Origin: Pedobacter sp. PF22-3
Lineage (GTDB): Bacteria; Bacteroidota; Bacteroidia; Sphingobacteriales; Sphingobacteriaceae
Length of the DNA stretch: 64,000 nucleotides
Direction of reading: 5' to 3'
Assembly (NCBI RefSeq): GCF_026239555.1
Contig: NZ_JAPIVP010000005.1
Coordinates: forward strand, 186,001-250,000
Part shown: piece by piece, positions 51,501-60,032 of the stretch
Layout: each line of letters begins with the position of its first letter
Numbering within the stretch: position 1 is the first letter of the stretch
Translations under genes and position numbers: made by a program
Notes under the pieces: model-generated
Seen by the model: only the letters and a program-made list of their open reading frames with translations
Databases searched by the model: none
Told to the model about the DNA's origin: nothing

Positions 51501-52184
51501 GTTAACTGTGTGATTTTGGATATGGGCATCCCGGATAAACATGCTTATGAAACACTTGAAGTGGTGAAGAAAACACCTGGCCTAGAAAATTTACCAATCA
51601 TCATTTTTACGGGTAAAAACCTATCAAAAGGTGAAGAAAACCGGATTAAACAATATGCTGATTCAATCGTGGTTAAAACAGCGCATTCATATCAGCGTAT
51701 TCTGGATGAAGCAGGGCTATTTCTTCACCTCGTAGAAGAAAAAAGCAAGGAGAAAACCAAAACACCTAAAAAGTTTTCCGAGCTGCAGGATGTATTGATC
51801 GGTAAAACGGTTCTCATTGCAGATGATGATGTGCGCAATATTTTCTCTTTAACCAAAATGTTAGAGCAGCACCAGATGAAAGTGATAGCCGCCATAGATG
51901 GGAAGGAAGCCCTTAAGCTACTAAATGAAAACCCCGAAATTGATGTGGTTTTAATGGATATGATGATGCCGGAACTAGATGGCTACGAAACTACAACAGC
52001 CATTAGGCAGGATATCAAATACCGCAACCTGCCAATTTTGGCCGTTACGGCCAAGGCGATGATGGGCGATCGTGAAAAATGTATTGCTGCGGGTGCCTCA
52101 GATTATATCAGCAAACCCGTAGATATGGATCAGCTGATATCGTTATTAAGGGTTTGGTTATACGAAAATCATCATACATCATAA
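48600..52184 (+). CDS. CHASE3-HAMP-GAF hybrid histidine kinase with three receivers
   Basis: 1194 residues. Order: membrane helix (about 12-32), CHASE3-like sensor (38-175; LKDAETGQRGYLLTGN), membrane helix (178-196), HAMP (197-270), GAF (285-430), coiled coil rich in Glu/Gln (436-525), HisKA with His537 (NMSHELRTPL), ATPase domain (NLLSNAIKFT, DTGVGIAPE, GGTGLGLSIS), then receivers with Asp852 (ILLDIQLPV), Asp974 (VILDMGIPD) and Asp1120 (VLMDMMMPE). The middle receiver is degenerate: its acidic pair reads VEENEQ and its Lys region VVKTAHS. A central node of a phosphorelay with the neighbouring regulators. Confidence 0.95.
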   Translation: MKTTLKNNLRLGLGLSLIILFISSLASYVSIGNLIKSTELVKHSDEVILTTEGVISTLKDAETGQRGYLLTGNKTFLQPYYGSTDTAMEALKRIEAQTKDNVIQQKNVAELRNILARRLNIISSTIEIKSLGGQIDPTALLEGKIYMDQARNVVSRMVKEERRLLETRTVELNKLTSYTPILILIAAVLAILITLFFYRKVSIDFDERVKLQKEIEDKKYEMEKRIAAIKEIAVQISNGNYGVKLDSQSRDDIGELSESLNTMSASLKKSFDILEENEWLQTGVANLNVKMVGEKDVFHLAEDIIEFLANYTKSQIGAIYLFKDDGYLHLKGQYALKGQNLTETLEIGQGLIGQVVKTGKPILLEDVPQNELSITHATGNIKPAQLIVLPIIRNEISIGGLELGTIGKYSDLQLHFLKLVLSDVGTALLGAQNRLKLQQLLEETQAQSEELQVQHSELEGLNAELEAQAQKLQASEEELRVQQEELLQSNQELEERSSLLEEKNELIEERNIEIQQKAEALELSTRYKSEFLANMSHELRTPLNSILLLSRLMAENEAMDPEHQEYAAVIQSSGQGLLSLIDEILDLSKIEAGKMELDRTNVKVDEIVSSMRSLFNPLAKDKNLNFTIEKSAEVPEFFHTDKMRLEQIIKNLLSNAIKFTTVGSVTLNIHTNEKLGALIFKVTDTGVGIAPEKQGMIFEAFQQADGSTRRKFGGTGLGLSISRELAKLLGGYIDLKSADGEGSVFTLTLPIDKIKGFESVVPQTEKPLTAFETPVKRVSHLTVGNIPQEIEDDRDHIEPDDKVILIVEDDTPFAKTLLDFTRKRNYKGLVAVRGDVGIEMAKTFKPLAILLDIQLPVKDGWQVMEELKSDPATRPIPVHIMSSLQVKKESLLKGAVDFINKPFAFEHMQEIFSKLEHALSRHPKKVLIVEENEQHAKALSYFLSNFNIQTEIVNQVNEGVSALHKPEVNCVILDMGIPDKHAYETLEVVKKTPGLENLPIIIFTGKNLSKGEENRIKQYADSIVVKTAHSYQRILDEAGLFLHLVEEKSKEKTKTPKKFSELQDVLIGKTVLIADDDVRNIFSLTKMLEQHQMKVIAAIDGKEALKLLNENPEIDVVLMDMMMPELDGYETTTAIRQDIKYRNLPILAVTAKAMMGDREKCIAAGASDYISKPVDMDQLISLLRVWLYENHHTS

Positions 52185-52197
52185 AACATTTTATTTT

Positions 52198-52569
52198 ATG
52201 CCTCAAAAATTAATTCTCATCATTGATGATGATAACCGAAACATTTTTGCTTTAAAAGCTGTTTTAAAGGCCAAAGGTTTTGATTGTTTATCTGCTATAA
52301 GTGCACACGATGGTTTTTCTATTTTAGAAAAGCACGATAATGTTGCCGTTGTTTTAATGGATATGATGATGCCGGATATGGACGGTTATCAGGCCATAGC
52401 GGCAATGAAAAAATCAGATAAAATGCAGAATATACCTGTATTGGCAGTTACGGCGCAGGCCATGGTTGGTGATAAGGAGCGCTGCCTGAGTGCAGGCGCA
52501 TCGGGTTATGTTTCAAAACCCATAAATGTTGATGAATTATTAAAGCAAATAGAAAATTTTACAAAATAA
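52198..52569 (+). CDS. Single-domain response regulator
   Basis: 123 residues, receiver only: LIIDDDNRN, phospho-acceptor Asp55 (VLMDMMMPD), Thr and Lys in AVTAQAM and GYVSKPIN. Strongly resembles the third receiver of the kinase just upstream, so it may be its duplicate or direct partner. Three bases from the cheR-like gene. Probably a phosphate shuttle or sink. Confidence 0.93.
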   Translation: MPQKLILIIDDDNRNIFALKAVLKAKGFDCLSAISAHDGFSILEKHDNVAVVLMDMMMPDMDGYQAIAAMKKSDKMQNIPVLAVTAQAMVGDKERCLSAGASGYVSKPINVDELLKQIENFTK

Positions 52570-52572
52570 AAG

Positions 52573-53391
52573 GTGATAAGTGATGTGATAGATAACGAAC
52601 AGGTAGAGATCCTGTTGAATGATGTTTTAGAAAATCATGGTTATGATTTTCTGGAATACTCTCCTGCATCGATAAAAAGAAGAATTATACGCCTTTACGG
52701 ACTGGATAATTTTGTAAGTTTTGCCGAGTTTCGTTATACGGTTAAGACAGATAAGCAATACTTTAAGCGCTTTTTAGAGGAAATTACGGTTAATGTTACC
52801 GAAATGTTCCGAGATCCTTCGTTTTACAAATCATTACGCAATGATGTCCTGCCTGTGCTGGGTACCTATCCATTTATCCGGATATGGGTGGCTGGGTGCT
52901 CTACCGGAGAAGAAGCTTATTCCCTTGCCATTGTTTTAAAAGAGCTCAATTTATTGCATAAATCACTCATTTACGCTACAGATATTAATCCATCGGTTTT
53001 AGAAAAGGCAAAAAAGGGTATGTTTCCTTTAACTTATTTAAAACAGTATTCTGAAAATTACCTGCAATCAGGTGGGTTAAAGGATTTCTCTGCTTATTAT
53101 ACTGCGAACTACTCTTTGGCAAAATTTGATGAAAGCTTAAACAGTAAGATGATCTTTTCTACGCATAACCTCGTATCAGACCATTCTTTTAACGAGTTTC
53201 AACTGATTTTATGTAGAAATGTATTAATTTATTTTGATAAAGGGCTACAGCATAAAGTTTTCAACCTGTTTGATAGTAGCATCGAGAAATTGGGCTATCT
53301 TGCACTGGGAAGTAAAGAAAGTTTGGAGTTTTGGCCAAAGGCGAGAGAATATAAAAGGGTTAAAATGGAGAAAATATGGCGCAAACTATAG
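52573..53391 (+). CDS. CheR-type protein-glutamate methyltransferase
   Basis: 272 residues from a GTG at 52573; a second in-frame GTG at 52585 is possible, and no ATG is near. N-terminal helical CheR domain (LEYSPASIKRRIIRLYGL), then the SAM-binding domain: VNVTEMFRDPSFY, IRIWVAGCSTGEEAYSLAI, IYATDINPSVLEKAK, LILCRNVLIYFDKGLQ. Normally methylates chemoreceptor glutamates, but no receptor, CheA or CheW is encoded nearby. Overlaps the cheB-like gene by 16 bases. Confidence 0.92.
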   Translation: MISDVIDNEQVEILLNDVLENHGYDFLEYSPASIKRRIIRLYGLDNFVSFAEFRYTVKTDKQYFKRFLEEITVNVTEMFRDPSFYKSLRNDVLPVLGTYPFIRIWVAGCSTGEEAYSLAIVLKELNLLHKSLIYATDINPSVLEKAKKGMFPLTYLKQYSENYLQSGGLKDFSAYYTANYSLAKFDESLNSKMIFSTHNLVSDHSFNEFQLILCRNVLIYFDKGLQHKVFNLFDSSIEKLGYLALGSKESLEFWPKAREYKRVKMEKIWRKL

Positions 53392-53960
53392 GTTCTACAT
53401 CTTGTGAGGCATTAATTATTGGTGGCTCAGCCGGAAGCTTAGATGTTTTGTTAGAAATTTTTCCGGCTTTAAGGAGTGATATCCGTTTTCCTATTGTAAT
53501 AGTGGTTCACCGGAAGCCCAGTAACGAATCTCTTTTAACCGATTTATTAAAATCGCGCACAACATTGGCCGTTGGCGAAGCAGATGAAAAGGAGTTTTTA
53601 ATACCGGGTAAAGTTTTTATTGTCCCTGCAGATTACCATATGCTGATAGAGGAAGACCGAAGTATATCTTTAGATTATTCTGAAAAAGTAAATTATTCCC
53701 GACCTTCGATCGATGTTACCTTTCAATCTGCAGCTGAAGTTTTTAAAGATAAGTTAGTCTGTATTTTACTTTCAGGCTCTAATTCAGATGGGGTAGAAGG
53801 ATTAAAATGCGTAAACAGATTAGGGGGAAGGGCAGTTATACAGAATCCAAATACGGCTATAATGCCATATATGCCGCAGCAGGCGGTTATTAATGTTAAG
53901 CCGCATGTAATATTGGATAGCCACGATATGGCTCAATATATAAATAAATTAAATGATTAA
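53376..53960 (+). CDS. CheB-type methylesterase domain, stand-alone
   Basis: 194 residues with only the catalytic domain and no receiver. Catalytic triad: Ser18 in IIGGSAGSLDV, His45 in VVHRKPSN, Asp138 in LLSGSNSDGVEGL (where chemotactic CheB usually has LLTGMGxDG). Would remove the methyl or amide groups handled by the CheR-like enzyme whose gene it overlaps. The lack of a receiver means that control must come from a separate regulator. Confidence 0.92.
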   Translation: MAQTIGSTSCEALIIGGSAGSLDVLLEIFPALRSDIRFPIVIVVHRKPSNESLLTDLLKSRTTLAVGEADEKEFLIPGKVFIVPADYHMLIEEDRSISLDYSEKVNYSRPSIDVTFQSAAEVFKDKLVCILLSGSNSDGVEGLKCVNRLGGRAVIQNPNTAIMPYMPQQAVINVKPHVILDSHDMAQYINKLND

Positions 53961-53979
53961 TTGCTTTTCGGAGATTAAT

Positions 53980-54345
53980 ATGATAGTTACGAAAAAAGTA
54001 TTTGTTTTTGATGATAATAGGGATATCCTTGATCTCTGTACATTTATTTTGGAAGATGCCGGGTATGAGATAAAAACATCCGAAAGTGCCAATAACATAG
54101 AAGAACAGGTTGCGGCCTATATGCCTGATCTAATTTTTATGGATAACTGGTTACCTGACCTGGGTGGGATACAAGCGACCAGAGCTTTAAAAAGCAACCC
54201 TGATTTAAAACATATTCCGGTAATTTATTTCTCGGCCAACAATGATATATCTTCATTGGCTGATGAAGCAGGGGCAGATAGTTACCTATCGAAACCTTTT
54301 GATATTGCTGCGCTTGAAGAAATTGTAAAAAAGCATTTGAGTTAG
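53980..54345 (+). CDS. Single-domain response regulator
   Basis: 121 residues from the ATG at 53980, which has GGAG nine bases upstream; the frame extends to 53953, inside the cheB gene. Receiver only: VFVFDDNRD, Asp55 (LIFMDNWLPD), PVIYFSANND (Ser instead of Thr) and YLSKPFD. Last gene of the operon. Downstream lies a palindromic repeat that probably ends the transcript. Confidence 0.9.
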   Translation: MIVTKKVFVFDDNRDILDLCTFILEDAGYEIKTSESANNIEEQVAAYMPDLIFMDNWLPDLGGIQATRALKSNPDLKHIPVIYFSANNDISSLADEAGADSYLSKPFDIAALEEIVKKHLS

Positions 54346-54417
54346 TGCCATCTTATCACATGAACTCGATAATTGTTTAAGCAAACAACTGTTTTAAAAA
54401 TGCCTACTAGACCATTT

Positions 54418-54484
54418 CGTCATGCTGAATTCATTTCAGCATCTTTTTAGTCATGAAAGACCCTGAAATAAATTCAGGGTGACG
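54418..54484. repeat. Palindromic intergenic element, class A (copy 10)
   Basis: CGTCATGCTGAATTCATTTC and CCTGAAATAAATTCAGGG then TGACG. Almost the same as copy 1 at 5.9 kb. Between convergent genes. Confidence 0.85.
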
Positions 54485-54593
54485 GTCGCTTAAATTAAAA
54501 AGCTGATAAAAGGTAATATTGCTATCGAACTTAGAATTATAATATCCAACCCCCAAAAAATGGCTATATAGGTTTTAACACCCCTTAGCGTCC

Positions 54594-54628
54594 TCTGCAT
54601 AAAAAACTCAGCGGTCTTTGCGGTTAAA
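54594..54628. repeat. Degenerate intergenic fragment
   Basis: CTTAGCGTCCTCTGCATAAA then ACTCAGCGGTCTTTGCGG. Resembles a short degenerate sequence I recall as common between genes in Bacteroidota. Role unknown. Confidence 0.4.
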
Positions 54629-54634
54629 CCAAAT

Positions 54635-55591
54635 TTAAGCCTTACCCCAAATCCTTGTATTCAGATCCAGCTCATTAACAATATCATACATAAATTTTAT
54701 AGTGGTAATATCATCATTCAGGACTTCGGTATTAATTAAAGATTTAAATACCGGGGCTTCAAAATAATTCCGTTTCAAGGGGAAAGCGATATACATCCTC
54801 GATTCGATAAAGGATAAACTGATATTATACTTGCTTTGATGATTGAGGTTTAGTATCCGTTCCATCAGAGCGGGTGTAAGGATATACCTGGATTCGACCT
54901 GGTCTGAACCATAAGTTACAAAGGTCTTATCAAATTCTACATTCTCCAATTGGATAACGTCATTGTTGCCAAAAGAAAACAGGTTTTTTGAAAACCATGC
55001 ACCAAAAGCTGCTCCGAAGTCTTTTGGCCTGACGATGGTTACGCCATTAAATTTCTTATTAAAATCGGCTGCGAAGAGGATCCCTCTAAAAATGTCGTGC
55101 CACTCTGTTCGGGTTCCGTCTTTTGTTTGGGTTACTGTTTTATATTCAGCATGTACTTCAGCGAAGTAAAACCGGGTTTTACCAGCACATCCCATTACTA
55201 AATCTTCTGTTTTGTAACGATCAGGCTCATTGTTAAACAACTGTGTGTACATAAACTCCGAAGTTTCAATTCCCTGATAGGGATTAATCGATAAACTTTC
55301 GTCTAAAAATTTAAGGGCAGCACCAATTACATTCGTTTTATAGGCATTTTGGTAAGCTATTAAAGAATCGTTGATTTTGAAAAGCAAAACACCACCATAA
55401 ATTATAGGTATTAGGCCAGCGATTACAGCAGGAATAGGAAAACCCAAAACGAAGCCTAAAATGCCAAGCAAAATACCTGTAGCAATAAAAATATAGCCTT
55501 TAGTTTGAGTACCGGCAATTCTTTTGCGTTCTACCTCCATTGTAGCCAAAACTTGCTGTAAGGCTACATTATTTGCAATATCGAACAACAT
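54635..55591 (-). CDS. DUF3137-domain membrane protein
   Basis: 318 residues. Two adjacent membrane helices at about 30-72 (GYIFIATGILLGILGFVLG and IPAVIAGLIPIIYGGVLLF) followed by a large soluble region with YQGIETSEFMYTQLFN, FAEVHAEYKTVTQTKDG and FRGILFAADFNKKF, the DUF3137 pattern. Genes of this family regularly follow lemA; overlap with it here is one base (TAATG). Function unknown, probably membrane-associated with LemA. Confidence 0.88.
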   Translation of the reverse strand: MLFDIANNVALQQVLATMEVERKRIAGTQTKGYIFIATGILLGILGFVLGFPIPAVIAGLIPIIYGGVLLFKINDSLIAYQNAYKTNVIGAALKFLDESLSINPYQGIETSEFMYTQLFNNEPDRYKTEDLVMGCAGKTRFYFAEVHAEYKTVTQTKDGTRTEWHDIFRGILFAADFNKKFNGVTIVRPKDFGAAFGAWFSKNLFSFGNNDVIQLENVEFDKTFVTYGSDQVESRYILTPALMERILNLNHQSKYNISLSFIESRMYIAFPLKRNYFEAPVFKSLINTEVLNDDITTIKFMYDIVNELDLNTRIWGKA

Positions 55592-56148
55592 TAGTTATTG
55601 AAAAGTTCTTTTGCGCTGATGTTTTTACGTTCTTCTGCTGCGGTTTCTAAAACGGCTATCGGCTGAAAGTTCAGCATCCCGGCAAATAAACTGCCTGGAA
55701 ACATCATAATCGAATTGTTGTAATCGGTTACCGAAGCATTGTAGGTTCTTCTGGCAGCGGCAATCTGTTCTTCACTTTCCGTCCAGGTGGTTTGTAGGTT
55801 AATAAAATTGGTATTGGCTTTTAAATCTGGGTAATTTTCAATGTTAACCATTAAACCCCTCACATTGCTGCTCAATTGTGCATCTAAATCTGCTTTTTCT
55901 GCATTGCTGATATTCGGTAAACCTGCTTTTGACCTCAGTTCAACTATTTTGGTTAAGGTTCCCTGCTCATAAGTAGTGTACTGTTTTACTACTTCAACCA
56001 GGTTTGGAATAAGGTCGAACCGTTTTTTAAGCATTACATCAATGGCCGAGAAAGCATTTGTTACCTGGTTTTTCTTCCCGATAAGCGAGTTGTAAAAGAA
56101 AATCCCTATAAGAAAGATGAATCCGATAATAACGAGGGCAATAATCAT
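55591..56148 (-). CDS. lemA: LemA-family membrane protein
   Basis: 185 residues. N-terminal membrane helix (IIALVIIGFIFLIGIFFY), then the LemA helical bundle: NSLIGKKNQVTNAFSAIDVMLKKRFDLIPNLVEVVK, AARRTYNASVTDYNNSIMMFPG. Predicted topology is a short outside tail and a long soluble coiled-coil part. The biochemical role is unknown. Confidence 0.92.
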   Translation of the reverse strand: MIIALVIIGFIFLIGIFFYNSLIGKKNQVTNAFSAIDVMLKKRFDLIPNLVEVVKQYTTYEQGTLTKIVELRSKAGLPNISNAEKADLDAQLSSNVRGLMVNIENYPDLKANTNFINLQTTWTESEEQIAAARRTYNASVTDYNNSIMMFPGSLFAGMLNFQPIAVLETAAEERKNISAKELFNN

Positions 56149-56199
56149 AAATTTTAGTTTAAGGTTTAGATAATAAAGATAAGAAAAGGTTACAACATG

Positions 56200-58014
56200 T
56201 TATCGCTTTTCATTTTGCTCATGTTCCCGTTTTATCCGGCGTTCTAACCGTTTTTGTTTCCTTTTTAAATGATTAGCGCGCATCGACTTAAAATTTGCAA
56301 TATGTTCACGTACTTCATTCTGCTTTTCTTCGGTAATTCCGATGCTATATTTTATCCCGGTAAAAAGGCCCTTCCAGATCATGTTAAAGAATGATGTGTT
56401 TGAAGGCCTACTGTAATTTACATTTACAGGTACCAGCTTACCGTCAGCACCGGGGTTTTCAGATTTGATGATCAATGCATTGGCTAAAAAAGAAAGAAAA
56501 CCGCGTGTAACCAGGTGATCCTTTTCTGGATCGTTTTTCATCAGCGCAACAGACAGGTCGTAGTAGGAGAATGCAACCGTTCCTTTTGTGCCCAAATCAT
56601 TTGCTTTGAAATTGAACTTTAATTTATCTACACTGCCGCGGTTAATGCGCACCAGGCCAAGGGGCTTAGTAATTTGGTTTAAAACCCGCGCATTGAAATT
56701 TTGTAAAACGCCGTGATAAGAAAATGAACCATCTTTAGCGGTAAGATTGAACATAAAGTTCACATCAAGCTTTCCCTGACCAAATAAGTATGTATTTAAA
56801 TTAACCTCCATCGTTGGGTTAATGGCCTTAATATTATCAAGATTAGTAGCATTTTTTATTATTCCCGAGGTGTTTTCAAAACTGATCCGCCCTCTTTGAT
56901 TACTTTCGCTATTAAAAACAGAATAGTTGATGTTTACATCTTTCAGCTGGATTTTCTGCACCAGAATAGGTGCCTGAACAAGTTGCAAAAGCTGATGGGG
57001 AAATTTACCGATCTTATTTTCCTGTGGTTTATTGGGGAGCCCGTTTTGGTTAAAAACAGATACAGAACCATTCGCAATGGCCATTTCTTTTGCCCAAAGT
57101 TCCTGTTTACTAATATAAAGTGGCAAGTCTATACCGTTGAGCATAATATCGCGCATGCTGATGTCAAAACGTTCTCTGGCATAACCTGCAACCTTGCCGA
57201 ATTTCATTTCATCATATAATGGAACCAATGCAAAGCTATTTATCCTGAGTTTGCCCGTAGTAGCCCTAAAATCAAGTTGATCCAACTTAATGTCATACAT
57301 TTTATCAGGCGTGCGGTACACATAGTTATTCAGGTTGATTACGATATCTTTTAGCAGGTAAAACCGGCTCGGGTCATCTGCAGAGGTAGAATCAACCAGC
57401 AAATCGGTTAACGTAATGTTAAGGTCGTCAATATTGAATGGGACTGAATGGGGTACATTTTTATTCACATATTTGAAGCTTACATCTTTAAATCGGATGG
57501 TTTTGATGCTAAACTCTTTCAGGTTTTTAGAGATGATATCGTAAGGCGATTTAAAGGGCTTGGGCGCACGTCCATCATTAAAAGCAAATTGTTGATTAAC
57601 CATGGTTACTTCAGGTTTATCAAATATGATTTCCTCTAACTGCAGTTTTTTTTCGCGGTATAAGGTTAACGGATGGAAGCGCTTCACCACCAGTTTTTTT
57701 AAAGAAACCGTATATAAATTGTTTGGCGCTCTTTTTAAGGCGATAAGTTGCCTGAACCGATTGGTATCTGGCGTTATTTTTACGTTCTGTAAAGTGGCAT
57801 TGCCCGTAAACACATTCGTGGATACCTTAGTAAAGCTGATGGTATATAAACTATCTGTTGATTTATAGAGCAGTGTTTTAATCCTATCCGTTAGAATAGG
57901 GCGAGACTTTACATTTAACAACCAGGCAATGCCTGCAAGTACGATAAAAACACTGAGTAATGTACACGCAATCCATTTAAAAACTTTATAACGGTATCTT
58001 CTGGTATCAGGCAT
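56200..58014 (-). CDS. Large AsmA-like membrane-anchored protein, paralogue 1
   Basis: 604 residues. One membrane helix near the start (WIACTLLSVFIVLAGIAWLL), then a long beta-rich periplasmic part with repeated short strands, and a very basic tail (HLKRKQKRLERRIKREHE). Segments such as RGSVDKLKFNFKANDLGTKG and FLSFLANALIIKSENPG have direct counterparts in the neighbouring gene. This layout is that of AsmA/DUF748-like proteins, which are thought to move or organise lipids between membranes. Family call tentative. Confidence 0.65.
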   Translation of the reverse strand: MPDTRRYRYKVFKWIACTLLSVFIVLAGIAWLLNVKSRPILTDRIKTLLYKSTDSLYTISFTKVSTNVFTGNATLQNVKITPDTNRFRQLIALKRAPNNLYTVSLKKLVVKRFHPLTLYREKKLQLEEIIFDKPEVTMVNQQFAFNDGRAPKPFKSPYDIISKNLKEFSIKTIRFKDVSFKYVNKNVPHSVPFNIDDLNITLTDLLVDSTSADDPSRFYLLKDIVINLNNYVYRTPDKMYDIKLDQLDFRATTGKLRINSFALVPLYDEMKFGKVAGYARERFDISMRDIMLNGIDLPLYISKQELWAKEMAIANGSVSVFNQNGLPNKPQENKIGKFPHQLLQLVQAPILVQKIQLKDVNINYSVFNSESNQRGRISFENTSGIIKNATNLDNIKAINPTMEVNLNTYLFGQGKLDVNFMFNLTAKDGSFSYHGVLQNFNARVLNQITKPLGLVRINRGSVDKLKFNFKANDLGTKGTVAFSYYDLSVALMKNDPEKDHLVTRGFLSFLANALIIKSENPGADGKLVPVNVNYSRPSNTSFFNMIWKGLFTGIKYSIGITEEKQNEVREHIANFKSMRANHLKRKQKRLERRIKREHEQNEKR

Positions 58015-58081
58015 TAAAAAATGAAAGGCTGTGGTTTTATTAGCAATATACGGTTATAAACATATATTTGAAAAATGTAGG

Positions 58082-59869
58082 TTAGTTTTTTTCTCTCCTG
58101 GCTTTTCTTGCTGCCTTTCTATCTGCCCTTTTTTGTTCTCTTATTTTTTTTGCAATTACTTTTTGCTGTTTTACCGGATCCTTTTCAGGTACGATCCCAA
58201 CGCCTACAATATCTTTGATGCCCACAAAAACGGTTTTCCACATCAGGTTAAAAAAAGAGGCAGAGTTAATCCTGGTATTCGTCATACTTGCCGTTCTCGG
58301 TGCTTCGCCTTTTATCGGATTTTCATCTTTAACTAAAATGGTATTGGCCAGAAAAGATAATAAACCTTTTTCCTTTGTTCCCTCGCCATCAATATTGTCT
58401 GAGAGGAGTTTTACTTTCAGGTTGGTGTACAGCATATTCATCTTGCCTGTTGCAGATCTTAAATTTCCGTTGGCCTTAAAATCAATATGTTGTATGTTGC
58501 CGCTTTCTATTTCAACCAGCCCAAGCGCTTTGGATAATGGATTTAGGTTTTTCATATCAAATTTGCCCAAACTTCCGCTATAGGTAAAAGCACCATTTTT
58601 ATCGGTCAGGTTAAAATCGATATTTACATTCAGCTTTCCGGTGCCCATTAAAAGTGTGTTTAAATCTGCCAGGGCATGGTTCTTTTTAAGCAATTGTAAG
58701 CTATCATTGGTTACATTTAAAATATTTCCTGTTAATGCTTTAAAATCAACCGATCCAGCTTTTTTACTTGCCGGGTTAAACTCTGCATATTTAACATTAA
58801 CGTTTCTTATTTTTACCGTATCAATCAGGATGGGCATGTTTAACCTTTTCAATGCCATATGGGGATAGTTTTGGCCTTTATCAAAACCCGGCTGAGGTGG
58901 CGATTCGCGGCTCATAAAAACATCTACATTTGCCGGACCAATCTTTAATGATTTTGCGTGTAGTTTCTCGTCGGTATTTAAACCAATAAAATCCACGCCA
59001 TTAAATTCTATTTTATCAAAGCTTAAATTGTACCTGTCTTTCTGGATCTTGTATTTTCTTGTAAAAGTAAGTTCATCGTACAATGGCGTAAGTTTAAAGC
59101 CCTTAACCGTTATCTTTTTTGATGAGGTGGAACCTTTAATCGTATCCACTTTCATGGTGTACATTTTGTCTTTCGTTACCGATTTATAACCTGCAATCTG
59201 AAATGTTACGTCTTTTGTATAATAAAACCGAGTGGTATCACTGCCTGAAAGCGAATCCAGTAAAAAATCATTAATGTTGATATCGAGGTGTTTGATTGAG
59301 TTTTTGATTTTTTTGGCTGCGGTTTTATTGATGTAATCGAAATCTGCATCCACAATTTTGATGCTTTTAACATGTACCGATTTAAAGGTTTTGGAAATCT
59401 GCTCATAAAGCGATTTTTCATCTTTTATGCTATCGGTTTTCTTGGTTACTTTGTTAAAATACATGTTAATAGATGGCTTTTGTAAGAGGATTTCATTTAC
59501 CTCTATCTGCTTTTTAAAGTAGGCCGTTAATATTCCAACACGGCTAATCTGCAGTTTCTTTAATTTTAGTTCGAAAATATGGGCGGGTGCCAGTTGTTTT
59601 TTCTTCAAGCTATCAAAAACAGCCGTATCGGGAGTCAAGGTAACATCACGCAAGGCCATGCTGCCTGTAATTACATTTAAGTTAATGCTTTTAAAATCTA
59701 TCCGATATAAATGATGCGATCCATTATAAACACCAGCTTTGATTTTTTCGGTCAATATGGGCTTCCATCGGGCACTTAAGAACATCGCACCAAATGCTAA
59801 AATTAAAATCAATATGCCGAATATGCTTCCTATCCAGACCCAAATTTTGTTTTTATTCTGCGGTGTCAT
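58082..59869 (-). CDS. Large AsmA-like membrane-anchored protein, paralogue 2
   Basis: 595 residues with the same layout as the gene 67 bases downstream: membrane helix (VWIGSIFGILILILAFGAMFL), beta-rich body and basic tail (EQKRADRKAARKARREKN). Shared elements: SGNIQHIDFKANGNLRSATG against RGSVDKLKFNFKANDLGTKG, and LLSFLANTILVKDENP against FLSFLANALIIKSENP. The pair clearly arose by duplication. The upstream gap holds the repeat array, so its promoter must lie within or before that array. Confidence 0.65.
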   Translation of the reverse strand: MTPQNKNKIWVWIGSIFGILILILAFGAMFLSARWKPILTEKIKAGVYNGSHHLYRIDFKSINLNVITGSMALRDVTLTPDTAVFDSLKKKQLAPAHIFELKLKKLQISRVGILTAYFKKQIEVNEILLQKPSINMYFNKVTKKTDSIKDEKSLYEQISKTFKSVHVKSIKIVDADFDYINKTAAKKIKNSIKHLDININDFLLDSLSGSDTTRFYYTKDVTFQIAGYKSVTKDKMYTMKVDTIKGSTSSKKITVKGFKLTPLYDELTFTRKYKIQKDRYNLSFDKIEFNGVDFIGLNTDEKLHAKSLKIGPANVDVFMSRESPPQPGFDKGQNYPHMALKRLNMPILIDTVKIRNVNVKYAEFNPASKKAGSVDFKALTGNILNVTNDSLQLLKKNHALADLNTLLMGTGKLNVNIDFNLTDKNGAFTYSGSLGKFDMKNLNPLSKALGLVEIESGNIQHIDFKANGNLRSATGKMNMLYTNLKVKLLSDNIDGEGTKEKGLLSFLANTILVKDENPIKGEAPRTASMTNTRINSASFFNLMWKTVFVGIKDIVGVGIVPEKDPVKQQKVIAKKIREQKRADRKAARKARREKN

Positions 59870-59892
59870 TTATTATGGCTTATCCTTACGTA

Positions 59893-60005
59893 ACAGATGG
59901 GAGCAAGAAAGGTTTTTTAGGGGCAAGGCAAAAGACTAAAGGAGCAATACCAAAGCAGAAAGAACAAAGTAGAAAGACTAAAGCGGAAAGACCAAAGCGT
60001 TACTA
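59893..60005. repeat. Purine-rich degenerate short repeats
   Basis: AAAGACTAAAGGAGCAATAC, AAAGACTAAAGCGGAAAGAC and CAAAGCAG-type units follow each other imperfectly. Low-complexity stretch before the large array. Confidence 0.55.
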
Positions 60006-60032
60006 TTGGGGTTGATTGTTAAAATTATTTTC

